Positions 1 to 11,213 of a DNA stretch of 64,000 nucleotides are shown one piece after another. The stretch lies in contig JAJEKV010000002.1 in the NCBI GenBank assembly GCA_021234155.1, positions 36,995,107-37,059,106 on the forward strand. Reading direction: 5' to 3'. The translations under genes were made by a program, and so were the position numbers. Every line of letters begins with the position of its first letter. Position 1 is the stretch's first letter. The DNA comes from Isoetes taiwanensis. Taxonomy: Eukaryota; Streptophyta; Lycopodiopsida; Isoetales; Isoetaceae. Below the pieces are notes generated by a model. The model saw only the letters and a program-made list of their open reading frames with translations. It was not told the DNA's origin and made no database searches.

Positions 1-105
1 ATAGAGCGTCCTTGTTCAGTCGCCCCACGTATGGAAACCGTTAACACATAGAGGGTCCTTGTTCCAGTCGCCCCACGTATGGAAACCGTTGCCTGCTCTG
101 ATACC
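1..105. repeat. Two-copy direct repeat ending in a PBS-like site
   Basis: Two copies of a roughly 48-58 base unit (1-48 and 49-103) share the core gtcgccccacgtatggaaac. They are followed at about 104-116 by ctctgatacca, the complement of the TGGTATCAGAG primer-binding site used by many plant LTR elements. This is probably the internal edge of a minus-strand TRIM or LTR element running off the left end of the window. No matching LTR can be recognised in 117-370, so the element cannot be named. Confidence 0.4.
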
Positions 106-377
106 ATATTAAACAAGTGAATAACAAGTAAATAACAAGAGGAGTTGCTTGCACAAGATGATTCAATTAATGCTTTTCATGCAATACATATAACTTGCCA
201 AAAAGACAAAGTATCTAATAATAGAAAGATAGATATGTTAATAATATAGTATATCTAGATAATATTATATGTGAGGCCTAGAATGTCTCGAACACTGTCT
301 GTTGGAGAACGTGACTGCTGAGCTGAACTGCCACGTCATGACATTCTCCAACAATATCTGAACGCTAAAGAATAAGT

Positions 378-2192
378 TCACTCAAACTCAATGTCAAATC
401 CCTTCACAACAATAGTTGCATCTCCATTTGTGGGCACCAAAGTAACAACAAAATTGTCTCCACTTTTTATCCCAAGGTCCTCCAAAGTCTCACCAATTCC
501 AAGTCTAACATTCAGAGTCTGTTTCATATTAGAAGAATCAGACCCAGCAGAACTCATGTGTGGAAGATAGACAAAACTCCCTGCAAATTCTTTGATGTTC
601 TTCCTCGTGTTAATATCAGCATCTGGCAGATTAATATACACATCAAATGAAGCAAACTGATTCATCGCGACTTCAACATCTTGAATCAACAACACTGTTT
701 CATTTCCATCACTTTCAGCCACAGCATCGGCAGCCATAGCGGTCTGAATGGTGTTATTGATTCCTGAGACTGTTGTCTTCTTCTTCTGAGGCAGTTTGAT
801 ACTGGAGCTGAACGGATCCTCCTTCAGGTTTTGAGATTTACCTGCAGATTTATTTCCGAATGCAGGAATCGTTCTAGCTTTGAGCTTAGATGTGGTAGAA
901 GACGAAGCTCCAGACTCTGTGGCCTTTGCGTTGAGCCAATCGAGGGGCATTTGCTGATACTGATATCCCATAGCTTCAGTTGTCAAAGCATCTCTGATAT
1001 AAACCTTGACAGGGTCACCATTTTCGTCGAAGAAGAGGAACGAAGCATTGAGCCAGTCAGGATCTGTGTAATCAGATCTGCCAAGGCTTTTCCAGATGAT
1101 CCACATACGATCAATGTTGGCATGGTGAGCATAGAACAGGGGATCCTTTGCTGCAGAGTACAGAGCACCCATGTCTTCCAGATTGTTCTTAGTGGGCTTT
1201 TTGGCTCCGCACCAAGCATGAACATGACCATGAACACCATTTTCTACTGTTCCTGCACCCTTTTCTGATGATCCTGCTGCATCTCCATATCTGTATGCGC
1301 CTCCCAAAAATAGAGAGGCCGTCTTTGCCGCGCTCACGATTTCCTGATATAAAGTTGCATTATTTTCTGCCCTCAGAGTCGCCAGATCATCCTGCCCCTC
1401 TGCTTTCCCTGGAGCCCATGATAAATTGCATATGGCAGGTGGAGCATGGTCAGTATTGCGGTATTCATCCACCAGAACAGAGTTTTTGGTGAACAGAGCC
1501 GGCATGGAATTTGGAAGGGGCTCTGTGGCGCTCTGATTATCCCAGTTCCAGAAAGGAAGACGGAATGTGGGATCGTTCAGCAGTTTCTGAAGGATTCTCT
1601 CGTGGAAATAGAGATACCATCTATGCCACGGGAAAAAAAGCCAGCTATAATGGATATCAAAGGCCTGGTCTGTACCAGGTTGGACCAGAACATGGTCACA
1701 CATGATGCAGTGCATATAAGCCTGGTTGATGAATTTCCGATTGTCGTCGTCCGGCAGAGCTTTAAGAAGCTCGTAGGCTTTGATGTATCTCTGAGTGTAT
1801 GCATCATCCACAAGATGGGCTGCAGGCCGGATGCCAATTGGGGGATTTTTGGGAATAACAAAATCTCTAATCTCCTTGCTCGTTTTGAGGCAGCAATTCA
1901 GCTCCGCCTCATTGGCAGGGGTAGAAACCTTGCAATTGCTCAAATCCGGTGGAATAATTGGAGCCCCCCATGCCGGATCATGATTGCTGAGTAAAAATGG
2001 AAGGCCGGCAGTAGAACCCAGAACAAGGTCTCTTCGATTCAAGCGGGCATGATCATCCTGCTGGCTTCTGCAAACAGGAAAAGTTTTGGGGGCTCTGCTA
2101 CCACAAAATCCCTGTCTTAAAGCGTGTGTTTGGGTACCAAAGGAAGTGCATTGGCGAAGGGCAGGAGGAGTCGCTGCAACATTGAAGCTCAT
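378..2192 (-). CDS. PPO: Polyphenol oxidase (catechol oxidase/tyrosinase type), plastid-targeted
   Basis: This 604-residue, single-exon gene looks intact. Plant PPOs are type-3 copper enzymes that oxidise o-diphenols to quinones in the thylakoid lumen. Residues 1-50 look like a stromal transit peptide. R53-R54 followed by a hydrophobic run to about 69 fit a Tat-type lumen signal, with the mature protein starting near 77. CuA ligands are H161, H190 and H197; C165 sits where the thioether Cys is expected. C87, C100, C101 and C162 match the two conserved disulfides. CuB ligands are H321, H325 and H356/H357 in FYAHHANIDRMW. The DWL domain starts near 377 and the KFDV domain covers about 465-604 (FDVYIN). 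Length is typical for the family. The ATG at 2192 is chosen because it gives a complete transit peptide and has a TATA-like box 70 bp upstream. Substrate preference (mono- or diphenol) cannot be read from sequence. Confidence 0.95.
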   Translation of the reverse strand: MSFNVAATPPALRQCTSFGTQTHALRQGFCGSRAPKTFPVCRSQQDDHARLNRRDLVLGSTAGLPFLLSNHDPAWGAPIIPPDLSNCKVSTPANEAELNCCLKTSKEIRDFVIPKNPPIGIRPAAHLVDDAYTQRYIKAYELLKALPDDDNRKFINQAYMHCIMCDHVLVQPGTDQAFDIHYSWLFFPWHRWYLYFHERILQKLLNDPTFRLPFWNWDNQSATEPLPNSMPALFTKNSVLVDEYRNTDHAPPAICNLSWAPGKAEGQDDLATLRAENNATLYQEIVSAAKTASLFLGGAYRYGDAAGSSEKGAGTVENGVHGHVHAWCGAKKPTKNNLEDMGALYSAAKDPLFYAHHANIDRMWIIWKSLGRSDYTDPDWLNASFLFFDENGDPVKVYIRDALTTEAMGYQYQQMPLDWLNAKATESGASSSTTSKLKARTIPAFGNKSAGKSQNLKEDPFSSSIKLPQKKKTTVSGINNTIQTAMAADAVAESDGNETVLLIQDVEVAMNQFASFDVYINLPDADINTRKNIKEFAGSFVYLPHMSSAGSDSSNMKQTLNVRLGIGETLEDLGIKSGDNFVVTLVPTNGDATIVVKGFDIEFE

Positions 2193-2256
2193 GGTGGACG
2201 GAGGAAGGCTTGCGTGCGTTTGGCCTTGGTCGGCATCTTATCCTGTAACAAATAAC

Positions 2257-2264
2257 AAATATAC
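2257..2264 (-). promoter_or_regulatory. TATA-like box of the PPO gene
   Basis: On the minus strand the sequence reads GAGTATATTTG, about 65-70 bases upstream of the PPO start codon. It would place transcription start near 2230 and give a short leader. Position and composition fit a plant core promoter; no transcript evidence is available. Confidence 0.45.
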
Positions 2265-2323
2265 TCGTCATTTAGGCCCAGGATTTAATCTGGACCGTAG
2301 ATGGTAGGAGTGTTATATCCGAT

Positions 2324-2345
2324 GGCTGTTATGGCCATAACAGCC
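2324..2345. promoter_or_regulatory. Perfect 22-bp palindrome upstream of PPO
   Basis: The stretch centred on ATGGCCAT is identical to its own reverse complement over 22 bases (half-site GGCTGTTATGG). It lies about 130-150 bases upstream of the PPO ATG. Such a symmetric site could bind a dimeric regulator, or it could be a small fold-back. A looser relative of the motif (gttatggcc / ggccataac) occurs in the arms of the fold-back at 3221-3364, so it may be repeat-derived. Confidence 0.4.
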
Positions 2346-2385
2346 TGACAACAGGTACGTTATAGTCATAACACCCATAATTATT

Positions 2386-2395
2386 GACACGTGTC
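2386..2395. promoter_or_regulatory. G-box-like ACGT element upstream of PPO
   Basis: GACACGTGTC is a 10-base palindrome with the CACGTG core bound by plant bZIP and bHLH factors. It lies about 195 bases upstream of the PPO start. PPO genes are often wound- or hormone-inducible, which would fit, but function here is inference. Confidence 0.4.
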
Positions 2396-2399
2396 GCCA

Positions 2400-3220
2400 T
2401 TAATATCTTCTTTGTATGCCATTTGCCATGGCTTCCAACGCTGCGCCATAGCCGGAGCTTCAAGCTCGGATCTGCAGGTCGTGATGTGGCGATCACGCTG
2501 TTTTCTGCAAAACTGAAGGTGCCATGGGCTTAGCCCCATTTTTCTCTTGCTTTTGCACCATTTGGCTTTGAGATTTGCATCATTTAGTGTGCAGGTTTAT
2601 TGGTAGTTTCCAGCGTGTCTCCTCCAGCCCCGTCAATGGAGATGCTCAATACAAAGCTCTGTTGCTCTGGAGTTTCTGGCCGAGCTGCTATCAGGCCTTT
2701 CCCTTCAATAGTGTGTTTTTCCACGGTGGGCTGCAAAAGCTTTTTGACCCCAAATGTTTGATTAACGGCCCTGCTTCCAGGGATTAGATGTGAGATTCCG
2801 GCACTAAATGTTCAGAGAAAAGCTATGTGAATCACTTCTCAGGTACTCAGGTAGCGGTTGTTTTATTTTCATTCGGATTTGCAGCTTCGATAGCTGGTGC
2901 TTTCATTTTGGTTTCCCAGTACTTAAAAAATAGCTTGCTTTTTATGGCTTGCAACATCTTTGTAGAAATCACGACTCTGTTTTTATCTGATAATAACAAG
3001 AACTGCTTTCTAGCTTTATCTTTACTGTATATTTTTTATTGTTTGGGTTAGGAGCTCGATCTTTGCTAGAAAGCAAAGAAACTATAAAGAAACTGTTTTA
3101 ATCTGTATTGTTTTCTGTGTTTTCTTGCACTAGAAGTTGAATGATTTTCTAAAATATGCACTGCAGAATGATTCTTTTGTTTTTTCTTCTGGCCTAAATG
3201 ACTCTGCCCGGACGTTAAGG
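2400..3220. other. Intergenic, no recognised gene
   Basis: Only short open frames with no recognisable domain are present. A 74-codon hydrophobic frame at 2827-3051 (+) lies in T-rich DNA, has no family resemblance I can name, and is probably chance. Confidence 0.5.
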
Positions 3221-3364
3221 CTGATAACGTCCTGTGCAGAGGCGTTATGGCCAGTCAAAAATGGCCGAGTGGCCAGGAAAGTCCACGGCCTCGGACTTTC
3301 CTGGCCACATGGCCACTCGGCCATTTTTCCTGGGCCATAACGCCTCTGCACAGGACGTTATCTA
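3221..3364. repeat. Fold-back (long inverted repeat) with 8-base loop
   Basis: The left arm (about 3223-3284) and right arm (about 3293-3362) are near-perfect reverse complements. Both hold the blocks aacgtcctgtgcagaggcg, ttatggcc, atggccgagtggcc and aggaaagtcc. The right arm has a few extra bases (an added ggccacat). The loop is acggcctc. Transcribed, it would form a roughly 60-bp stem. It may be a MITE-like fold-back or a small-RNA precursor; no flanking target duplication is obvious. Confidence 0.75.
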
Positions 3365-3384
3365 GCCCATCTCACGTGGAAAAC

Positions 3385-3514
3385 ATTATTGTTGTGGTCA
3401 GGAATTTTGGAGCCTGTGAAACTCCTAAGGAAAAAATTATTGTTGTGGTTGAAACTCCTAAGGAAAAAATTATTGTTGTGGTCAGGAATTTTGGAGCCTG
3501 TGAAACTCCTAAGG
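3385..3514. repeat. Short tandem repeat, 51-bp unit, 3 copies
   Basis: Three units each begin attattgttgtggt and end gaaactcctaagg. Units 1 and 3 carry the insert caggaattttggagcctg, which is missing from unit 2 (33 bp). It starts about 20 bp from the end of the fold-back. Confidence 0.8.
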
Positions 3515-6333
3515 AGTTGGTCGCAGATTTTGTACGGGGGAATTCTTTATAATGCAAGTATACTAACTACGCTTTAGTGAGGCTTGTTCTTCAACTTGGT
3601 CTAGCATTATGGCCCTGAGCTTGACTTGGTCATCATAATGTATTGTAGTATCCACAGTTAAAAGCCGGATGTAATGCAACCTCATTACAGCTTCAATTAA
3701 CTAATTCAGTGGTCTTAATTCGAAGACGCTGATTTAAGTCCTGTCGGCATTAGAAAAGCTTATACCTTGCGATCACAAGTGATTTTGGCACCTCTGCTAC
3801 ACACTTGAGCAACTTGCTTGCTTCTCTGGACCCAAGCACCAAACTCGAATGATGCTAATCTCGTTCCTTTTCCAAGAAAGCTGGCAAGATTTCAATGATT
3901 TCAATGAGAGACTTCATGGTACAATATTTGATTTTCTTCTAGTAGAATTGTTAGATATGAGTGAAATTCACATGGCTTATAAAGGGATGCTCCGGAAAAT
4001 TTTGGGGCATGGTTTTTGTAACATCATATGGACATTGGAGGTAGAGATGATATATATGGTGAGGCACTTCGATCTCAACATCCCACAATTTGGACAACCG
4101 GCAGATCGCCACCTTTGACTGGGGGTGATCGCCACCTGGGGATTCTGGTGGCGGAGATTCTCCTAAGTGGGCTAAGCCACCTTCACATTATCCCTGCTAG
4201 CAGGGTATAAAGCATTTTATTTTTATTTTTTAATTAGGTGCAAATGCTAGGTTGCCCACGTGGGTACCCACATCAGCCAAACTTAGCCCACCTCAACGGA
4301 ACTTTTCTAACAGGAGTCTGGTATGGTCGTGTTTTAAATATGTTTATGACTGTCACAAAGTTCAATATCTAATTTAATCTTAATTTAAGTTGCGTATAAT
4401 ATTGGTTGTTAGCAGGCTGTGGTATCCTTGCAGCGCTTATCAATATAATCAAGTCATTGTGCTGCAAGTATAGTGATCGACATGGGAGAAAGCATATTTT
4501 ATTTTGGAAGCTCTTACCAAAAAATACTCACCTTCAAAGTTTCACCTCAAGTCTCCGAAAAATGAGCAAGTTGTTGAATTGGAAAAAAAAACCAAGCTTT
4601 TGAGAACCCAAATGGGTCCATAAGAGAATTTGACACTATAATGTCGAAGGATTATCGCTCAATATTTACACCATGGTTTTCAATAAAAATTGTACCCATA
4701 GGCAGCTAATGTCATGCATTGCAAGATCTATAAATTGAACACTTGAAGAAAAATCGTATGTGCGAGTGATACAAAAAATATTAATAACCTTGAAAATTCT
4801 ATTATACCTGTTAACATGCTCTCACTATGCTAACATAGAATCCAAGTACTCTAGAATTAGAGTAGAACTTTAAGCATCTAATAAATCAATGCAAACACTT
4901 GCCCAAGCACTGTCCAGGCGGTGCCTGTTTGTTGTAATGCTTGTTGATTTTAATTGAGGTTTTGAGAATTTGTGTTCCATTTGATATGAGGTGCAAATCA
5001 CATAGTGCTTTATAGCATCAAATGTAAGTTCTTAAAAACAGAGACTTACATAGAGTTAGGGTTTACAGCTTCAAGTTGCTTGTAAAGTTCTCAACTTTTA
5101 AACCCCCAAGCTTTCAAGATCGCCTGCACCAAAATTTGAATTACATTTGAGTAGAGAATTTGTATGCAATAGTTGTATGAAATTTCCACTTGTCTTTTGC
5201 GAGGGATGTAATGTAATAAGTTGCACTGGCTTCTTCAATATCAGATCTACTCTCTCTTCCTCTAAGGAGGTCCAGAATTTGGATATAATTGGAGTACAAG
5301 GCTCTACATTCTTAATACTGAAAACGACTGTTTTTGTTTTGTCATTTTTCTCTAGAAAACGGTAAAAACGGTCTATTTTTAGTAACACCGTTTTATCCCA
5401 TGCCGTTTTTCGTTTTCGCAACGACAAGCATAGAAAAGCCATTTTTTCTGGGAAAACGGCAAAAACGGCCGTTTTTCTTAACTATGCTTTACATCCTCAT
5501 TGGAAACACGGTACTTGGGGGTCAAATTATTCAAATCACATGGGGTTAGATTACTTACCTGGATAAACGTATCTTTATCATCCTATAGACCTGTAGTAAT
5601 CTCAGCTGCAGGTGATTCCATGTACTCTTCTATTGCATCTAAGACAAAACGCTCCAGCTTGAGGCTTCTGGATATATATCCTATTTGGCGGCCTGTCTTT
5701 ATTGAACTTTGCGAGATGGTGCTGCTTAGAAAAGGATACTTCCTTACTTTGTCCTCTGTTGAGCTGAGGTATTGCTTTCTTTCCCTGTTTTTTGTCCTTG
5801 AAGGCTTGCAATATTCTTTGAGAAAGATCTCAATTTCCTTATTTTGGCATATGGGTCTCTGTAGAAACTGTTACACAGTGTTCCAATGCTTAGAATGCAT
5901 AAGCAATGACATAAATGAACTGATTTTGTGATTGTAATCCTTGCTTACCAGGAAGTTCTGAAGCAGCCATGGTAGAAACCGATGGAACAAACCGTGCTAG
6001 AGAATAGGGTTTGCAGTACTGCAAGTAAAACAATGCTTGTTGAGACAAATCCGGCATTATGTCTTTGCTTAATAAATTGTTAGATATTTTCAATTAAGTG
6101 CTTAACGAAATGATTAGTATTCATATTAGTAATTCTTAAGCAACACTTAAGAAGCAAGTTAAGACACGCGCGAGGAGAACACGAAATGCGGCAATAACAG
6201 TTTCTATTCAAGATTCTCCTCCTATAACAACATACTTGCTTCCTTATATTGGTCTCCGTGGACGTTAAAAAAACTATTCTATTCTATTCTATATAGATTC
6301 TACAATAAATATCCACCATTAATATTCTTGCTA
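3515..6333. other. Intergenic, AT-rich, no recognised gene
   Basis: No frame longer than about 145 codons and none with a domain I recognise. Between about 5355 and 5480 the hexamers AAACGG and CCGTTT occur roughly seven times in both orientations, like the subterminal motif arrays of some DNA transposons, but no terminal inverted repeats could be paired. The frame at 5500-5931 (+) has no recognisable domain. Confidence 0.4.
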
Positions 6334-6338
6334 CATGG

Positions 6339-6483
6339 TGTGATGTTCCTAATTGACATGCCCTTAACCAACTGGGCAAAACTGTCTAGTTGTTCATGAG
6401 TAGTCGCTTCTACCCATTTATGCTGGTGTCTCGAGAACATGACAGTCAGATCTGCTCGAGCGGTCTCCTATGGGTCCGTTACA
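6339..6483 (-). repeat. TRIM element, 3' LTR (145 bp)
   Basis: This LTR begins TGTGATGTTCC and ends CGTTACA on the + strand (TGTAACG...GGAACATCACA in element sense). It is preceded by the target duplication CATGG at 6334-6338, which recurs at 44423-44427 beyond the far end of the element. A purine tract next to it on the minus strand (GTGGGAGAGA, about 6484-6494) is the likely polypurine tract. Its partner LTR starts at 6645 and is cut by the CACTA insertion at 6754. Confidence 0.85.
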
Positions 6484-6644
6484 ATCTCTCCCACTAGAAC
6501 TATGCTCGTCCTCGAGCATCACAAGAACATAGACCACACCATCCCATGGTGTCCAATACCAAGTCATGACCTACCGTCCAATGTTATTCCGGGTCATACT
6601 TGCCCCCATGGAGACTCGAACGCGAGCCCTGCTCTGATACCAAA
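6484..6644 (-). mobile_element. TRIM internal region with iMet primer-binding site
   Basis: Only 161 bases separate the two LTRs, and there is no coding capacity, which defines a terminal-repeat retrotransposon in miniature. Next to the second LTR the minus strand reads TTTGGTATCAGAGC, the primer-binding site for initiator Met-tRNA (6631-6644). Such elements move using enzymes supplied by autonomous LTR elements. Confidence 0.85.
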
Positions 6645-6753
6645 TGTGATATTCCTAACCGACATGTCCTTAACCAACTGGGCAAGCCGTTTAGACGTTC
6701 ATGAGTAGTCGCTTCTACCCATTTATACCAGTGTCTCAGGAACATGACACTCA
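6645..6753 (-). repeat. TRIM 5' LTR, first part (split by CACTA insertion)
   Basis: These 109 bases match the first three quarters of the LTR at 6339-6483. The remaining 35 bases lie at 44388-44422, and the sum (144) equals the partner LTR. The last three bases before the break, TCA, are repeated at 44385-44387 as the CACTA target duplication. Confidence 0.85.
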
Positions 6754-6933
6754 CACTACAAGAGAATGGGGGTTATAGTGTCTAGCATAGTAGCAAAAAT
6801 TTTGACACTAAGTGAACCTTCAATATTCCTAAAATGGTCAAAATCCTGTCGTTATACTAGAGGTCATCATTGGTCACTGGGGTGACCACCATTGAGTCAA
6901 GATTGTGGCCAAAAAAATTTGACACTAAGAAAA

Positions 6934-7341
6934 TTTCCAACAAGCTTGCAACTCGTATTATGACAAAGTAGCATCACCTATGATAGCAATTTGGTGTCAA
7001 GAATTTAAGAAGCATTGTGTTGAGTTGTACTAATGTTCATGACAAACTTACAACAATGTTAACTGATATATTGTTTCAAAACTACAAATACATAGTGACA
7101 AGCTTTGGGTTATAGCTCGCGTCAAAATTACACCAAGTTTCCAACATGCTTGCAACTCATATTATGACAAATGAGCATCAACTATGATAGCAATTTAATG
7201 TCAAGAATACCACGCAACAATGTGTTGAGTTGTACTATAGTTTATGACAAACTTTTAATCAATGTTAAGTAATGATTTGTGTCAAAACTACAAATACATA
7301 TGACAAGACTTGGGTTATAGCTAGTGCCAAAATTACACCAG
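6934..7341. repeat. CACTA left subterminal tandem duplication, 204-bp period
   Basis: Two diverged copies (6934-7137 and 7138-7341) share the starting block tttccaaca.gcttgcaact and the ending block gtcaaaattacacca. They contain several tgacaa and gtgtcaa motifs, as expected for transposase-binding subterminal regions of CACTA elements. Confidence 0.7.
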
Positions 7342-8000
7342 GCACCATTTGTGAAATTGTATCAACCTTGCAACAAAACTTTGCAAAGAAATAACAGGCA
7401 CCATTGACGAAATAGTGATAATCTAACAATGAAGCTTTGTCAATACAATAGCAATACAAGCACAAAAATATTTTACTATACGGCTACAAACTTTGGAACA
7501 AAAGAAATGAGAAAATTAATAACAAGCTTGTTAGTTTTATTAAAACACAATAATCAATTTCATTACTGATACGGGTCATAAACAGCAAAGAACTTGAGCA
7601 TTGAGGTCATGCTTCTAATGATACATTTCAAAATGTCAAAAAAAAAATTGCCTTGAACTTCAAATCACTTAAAAGTGATAAAATTCAATCTTCTCGATTT
7701 GCAAAGTCATCCTCATTTTTTTTCAGCCTCAACTCTTTTGCCTTCATCATTGTCGTCCTCTTGATTAGTTCAATGGAGAAATTAGCTCTAATTTAAGAAA
7801 TTTGATGCAATGCAAATTTAGGAAACAAGAACTTCATACCCATTATTTATCAGAGTCACTTTCAATGTAGCAAATGTTCTGCATATAAAATATACAAGTA
7901 CAAGATTAATTTAACTTCAAACAAACCATGAATATTGCATTAAGTACACTTATTGGGTTCATAATCTCTTTCTCTTTCTTGTGTTTCATCTTAAAGATAA
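7342..8000. other. CACTA interior, possible terminal exons on minus strand
   Basis: Two short minus-strand stretches look coding-like: about 7690-7790, ending in an acidic tail EDDFANRED and a stop, and about 7845-7875, following a TGCAG acceptor-like site and ending IESDSDK and a stop. They could be alternative last exons of the element's gene. Support is weak. Confidence 0.25.
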
Positions 8001-8568
8001 CTAGCTATGGTGCCCGGCGTTGCCGGGCGCAGCAACAATTTGAAGAGGTGATTGCTTCATTGTTGGCTAGAATAGACAATGTAGCTTGGAGGAGGCAAGG
8101 GTAATATAGAGGAAATTTGCAAGATTCATTGACATAGAATTCAAAATGTAGGTTTTGTGTATGTGATAGTGGGATTTAAACTTGATTATGTTATGTTGGA
8201 TCACCCACAAATACTCGCACACTTAACATAGAACTTGAGTATACCATAGAAATCCTTTTGTGTTGTACATAGAATTCAATATATAGATTTTGTGTATGTG
8301 GTATTTGGACTTAAAGTTGATTATGTTATGTTGGATCACAGACAAATACTCACAACCTAACATTGAACCTGAATGCACTATAGAGACCCGTTTGTGGTTT
8401 GAGATGCAAGTAATGAGATGAATTAAAATTCCAATTTGAGGGCATTTGATTTCTTGATTATACCGATGTGCCAGTATAACTTAACAACCAGACCCACTTT
8501 TGTGCTCCTCAACACGCGCTTATTATCTACGGGTTTAAGTATATAATAATTGCTAGCATGAAGATAGA
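8001..8568 (-). mobile_element. Small non-autonomous Helitron-like element
   Basis: Read on the minus strand the 3' end has a perfect 7-bp hairpin (GCCCGGC, loop AAC, GCCGGGC; 8012-8028), a short spacer, and CTAG at 8001-8004, the classic Helitron terminus. A candidate 5' end TCTATCTTC lies at 8560-8568. The flanking bases are A on the 5' side and T on the 3' side of the element, as expected for insertion between A and T. No Rep/helicase is present. The 3' end is convincing; the 5' end is a best guess. Confidence 0.5.
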
Positions 8569-8879
8569 TGGTAACGCAAATTAAACATAAGTTCTAAGTG
8601 TTAAATGTCTAGGTTGGATAAATGGCCTCATTTTTTGCAAGTCTTGTCATGCTTTTGCAAAAATATTTTTGTGGCAGAATTGGTCTCAATATTTGTTATA
8701 CATCCTTCTATTATTTTTGAAGATGTAGATGATGTTTATGAATACAGTCAATCCAAGGAGTGTGGCGCTTTTGATTGGACATGTATATGCAACATATAGA
8801 GCATTTATATGTACTTCATAGCATGTAAAATTGTAATCTTATACAGGTACATTTGGGGTGTTCTTTTCTTTTGTTGGTT

Positions 8880-9080
8880 AGGGGGAGGGGGGATGTTAGG
8901 CATTATAGTTCTATGCAATTGTTAGCTGCGATGTAATGTATGCATGTCTGGTTTGTAAGAAGACACAATGGATAGCTATAAAGGGGGAGGCTAATCTTGG
9001 GCATTGTAATTCTATGCAATTCTCAGTTGTGTAACATATGCATGTTTGTAAGAAATGCCCATGCATAGTTGTAAAGGAAT
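8880..9080. repeat. Imperfect tandem duplication, about 100-bp unit
   Basis: Two adjacent units share gggggag, gcattatagttctatgcaatt and a downstream gcatgt..gtttgtaagaa...tagctataaagg. The second copy is diverged. Confidence 0.6.
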
Positions 9081-10630
9081 GTCAACATAGAAATGAGCTT
9101 ATCTCCAGTATGACATTGTTAATGTTATCCTACATCAAAAATGCTACATCAAAAGGATACCCAAGGAAATCAATGTCATAAAGACGATGGCTTGCTTTAG
9201 CAGTGTTGAGTTGAATCTTGCAAATGTAGATAAATCTGATGGTGCAACAGCCAAGGTTTGTGCACGAAGAAGATAAAAGAGAGAAGATGCAGCATTTCAT
9301 TTCATTTGTTCAGCTCATTCTATATGTAAATCATGCCAATCATGCCAGGGGCTCTTCGCAGCCGCATGCTTCTACTACCATATCACGAAGTTAGTGCCTT
9401 CCAATATTGGCCTTTGTAGACAAATATGTTTCGAGACTTTCAAATGCGCTAAAAATCTCCTCAAACCTTTTGTGCCTATGGACAAAGTTATTTTGGGAGG
9501 AGTTATGCATACCAGAGACCTGTGTCGGAAGTATGGTGTCAAGATTGCTGAAGTGTAGCTGCTAGGTTGAAGAATTCATTGCTGACAGCTCTGTGATGCA
9601 AAAACAGAGGTAGACTTGAATGGTGCTATTTACGGTGCCGATACAACATTCGCTATCAAAAACAAAATCTTGGAATAAAATGATGTCAGGATATGTAAAG
9701 ATGTTACTAAGGAAAGCACCGTTGCAAAACATTATATATGGCAGCAAGATAACAAAATAGGAGCATGTCAATGCAACAGTGAACTTATAGGCGTTACTAA
9801 AACCTCATGCTAGAAGGATTTGAACTACACCTTGATGAATCAGTGATTTCAGTAGATGTTCGACAAAGGATTGATCCTTGTAGGCTCATGTACTATTTGC
9901 TAATATTGCCACAGGTGTTAAAACTGGTTGAAACTTGGCACTCGATGGTCCCGCAACATTTATAGAAGTGATAAATCTGCTTTCATTGAGGTCTGCAACT
10001 CTGGATTCTACTTCTGATCTAGAAACATTTGAAAATAAATGCCACATGAATAGATATGTTCAGAACATAAATCAGAAATGTAGTTGTCATGCATCTAAAG
10101 CACTATGGTGTTGTAGTAGGAGAGAGGCCTCATATTCATATTTTCTCTAGATCTCACGAAACAATATTACCGGTCCCCTGAATGGCCTTTAATATATCAA
10201 AATTTGGGAAACTTGTGTTCCACCTGAACATGCAAAGCAGAAACGGACAAAAACTCTACTTTGCATTTCCAACTACTATATGATTTATAATGTGCTCATA
10301 AGGCAATCATTGCTTACAACTAACTGAAACCCTATTTTGCATATCCAACCAATGTCGACTCCACAGTCTCTAATACTCTGTGATCAGAGAATGAAAATAT
10401 ACAGAACAAAAAAAGTCCAAGTCGAAGGTGTACTTTCAACTTACAAATCTAAAGCAGAGAGCTCACTTGTGTTTGTACACCCATAGCTCATTCACTTCGT
10501 GCTTTTCGGCGTGGGTTGTGGGTGCTTAGATCACACTCTAAGCTAGAAACACCACTGGTGAAAAAGCTTTAATATTAGAAGAAAAGCATAAGACGTTAGA
10601 CTTCAGTTTCATTAAATATAGCATCAGACA

Positions 10631-11213
10631 TACCTCAATTCAAGTGTAAAACATGTTGGTACTTGCAAATCTTTTTTACAAAAAGGACATCCAAGGAACT
10701 GGCATATAGAAGGGACACCTTAACTTTCTACAATATATTAAGCAATGAACAAAATTTTTAATAGAGTAATGGTAGCACATTTGAAGTGGCTTGGTACTTG
10801 GCGTGCAGTGGAAGATTCTATACACATAACAAAAATCAATTGATGCTATGGCATGGAGATAATGGATTCTATTCTTGGGCTTGTATTGACTTTAAAGATC
10901 AAAATAAAAGCATTAAGCCTAGCTCAATTCAAGTATGAGACATGTATTGCTCAGAAAAGCATTAAAACTAACTCAATTCAAGTACGAAGCATGTATTGCA
11001 TCCTTTCCACTATAGGTCATCTGAGGGACTGATGCACAGAAGAGGCATCTTTAATTGTCCACAACAAAATAAGCAATAAATAAATTTTTTGCTAGAAAGC
11101 TGTGTAGCACGTTTGAATTGGGTTAGTACTTGCCTTGCACTGGAAGATTCTATACACATGACAAAATTCAGTTGAAGCTATGGCACGGAGAGAATGGATT
11201 CTATTCTTGGACC
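10631..11213. repeat. Imperfect tandem duplication, about 340-bp period
   Basis: Copy 1 (about 10631-10898) and copy 2 (about 10972-11213) share ctcaattcaagt, tggaagattctatacacat and gagaatggattctattcttgg in the same order. They are diverged by many substitutions, so the duplication is old. Confidence 0.65.

Noticed and set aside
983-2307. Several plus- and minus-strand frames of 60-180 codons inside the PPO gene
   Set aside because: They are other-frame readings of the PPO coding sequence.
5310-5480. AAACGG motif cluster as a hAT-like element
   Set aside because: No terminal inverted repeats or 8-bp target duplication could be paired.
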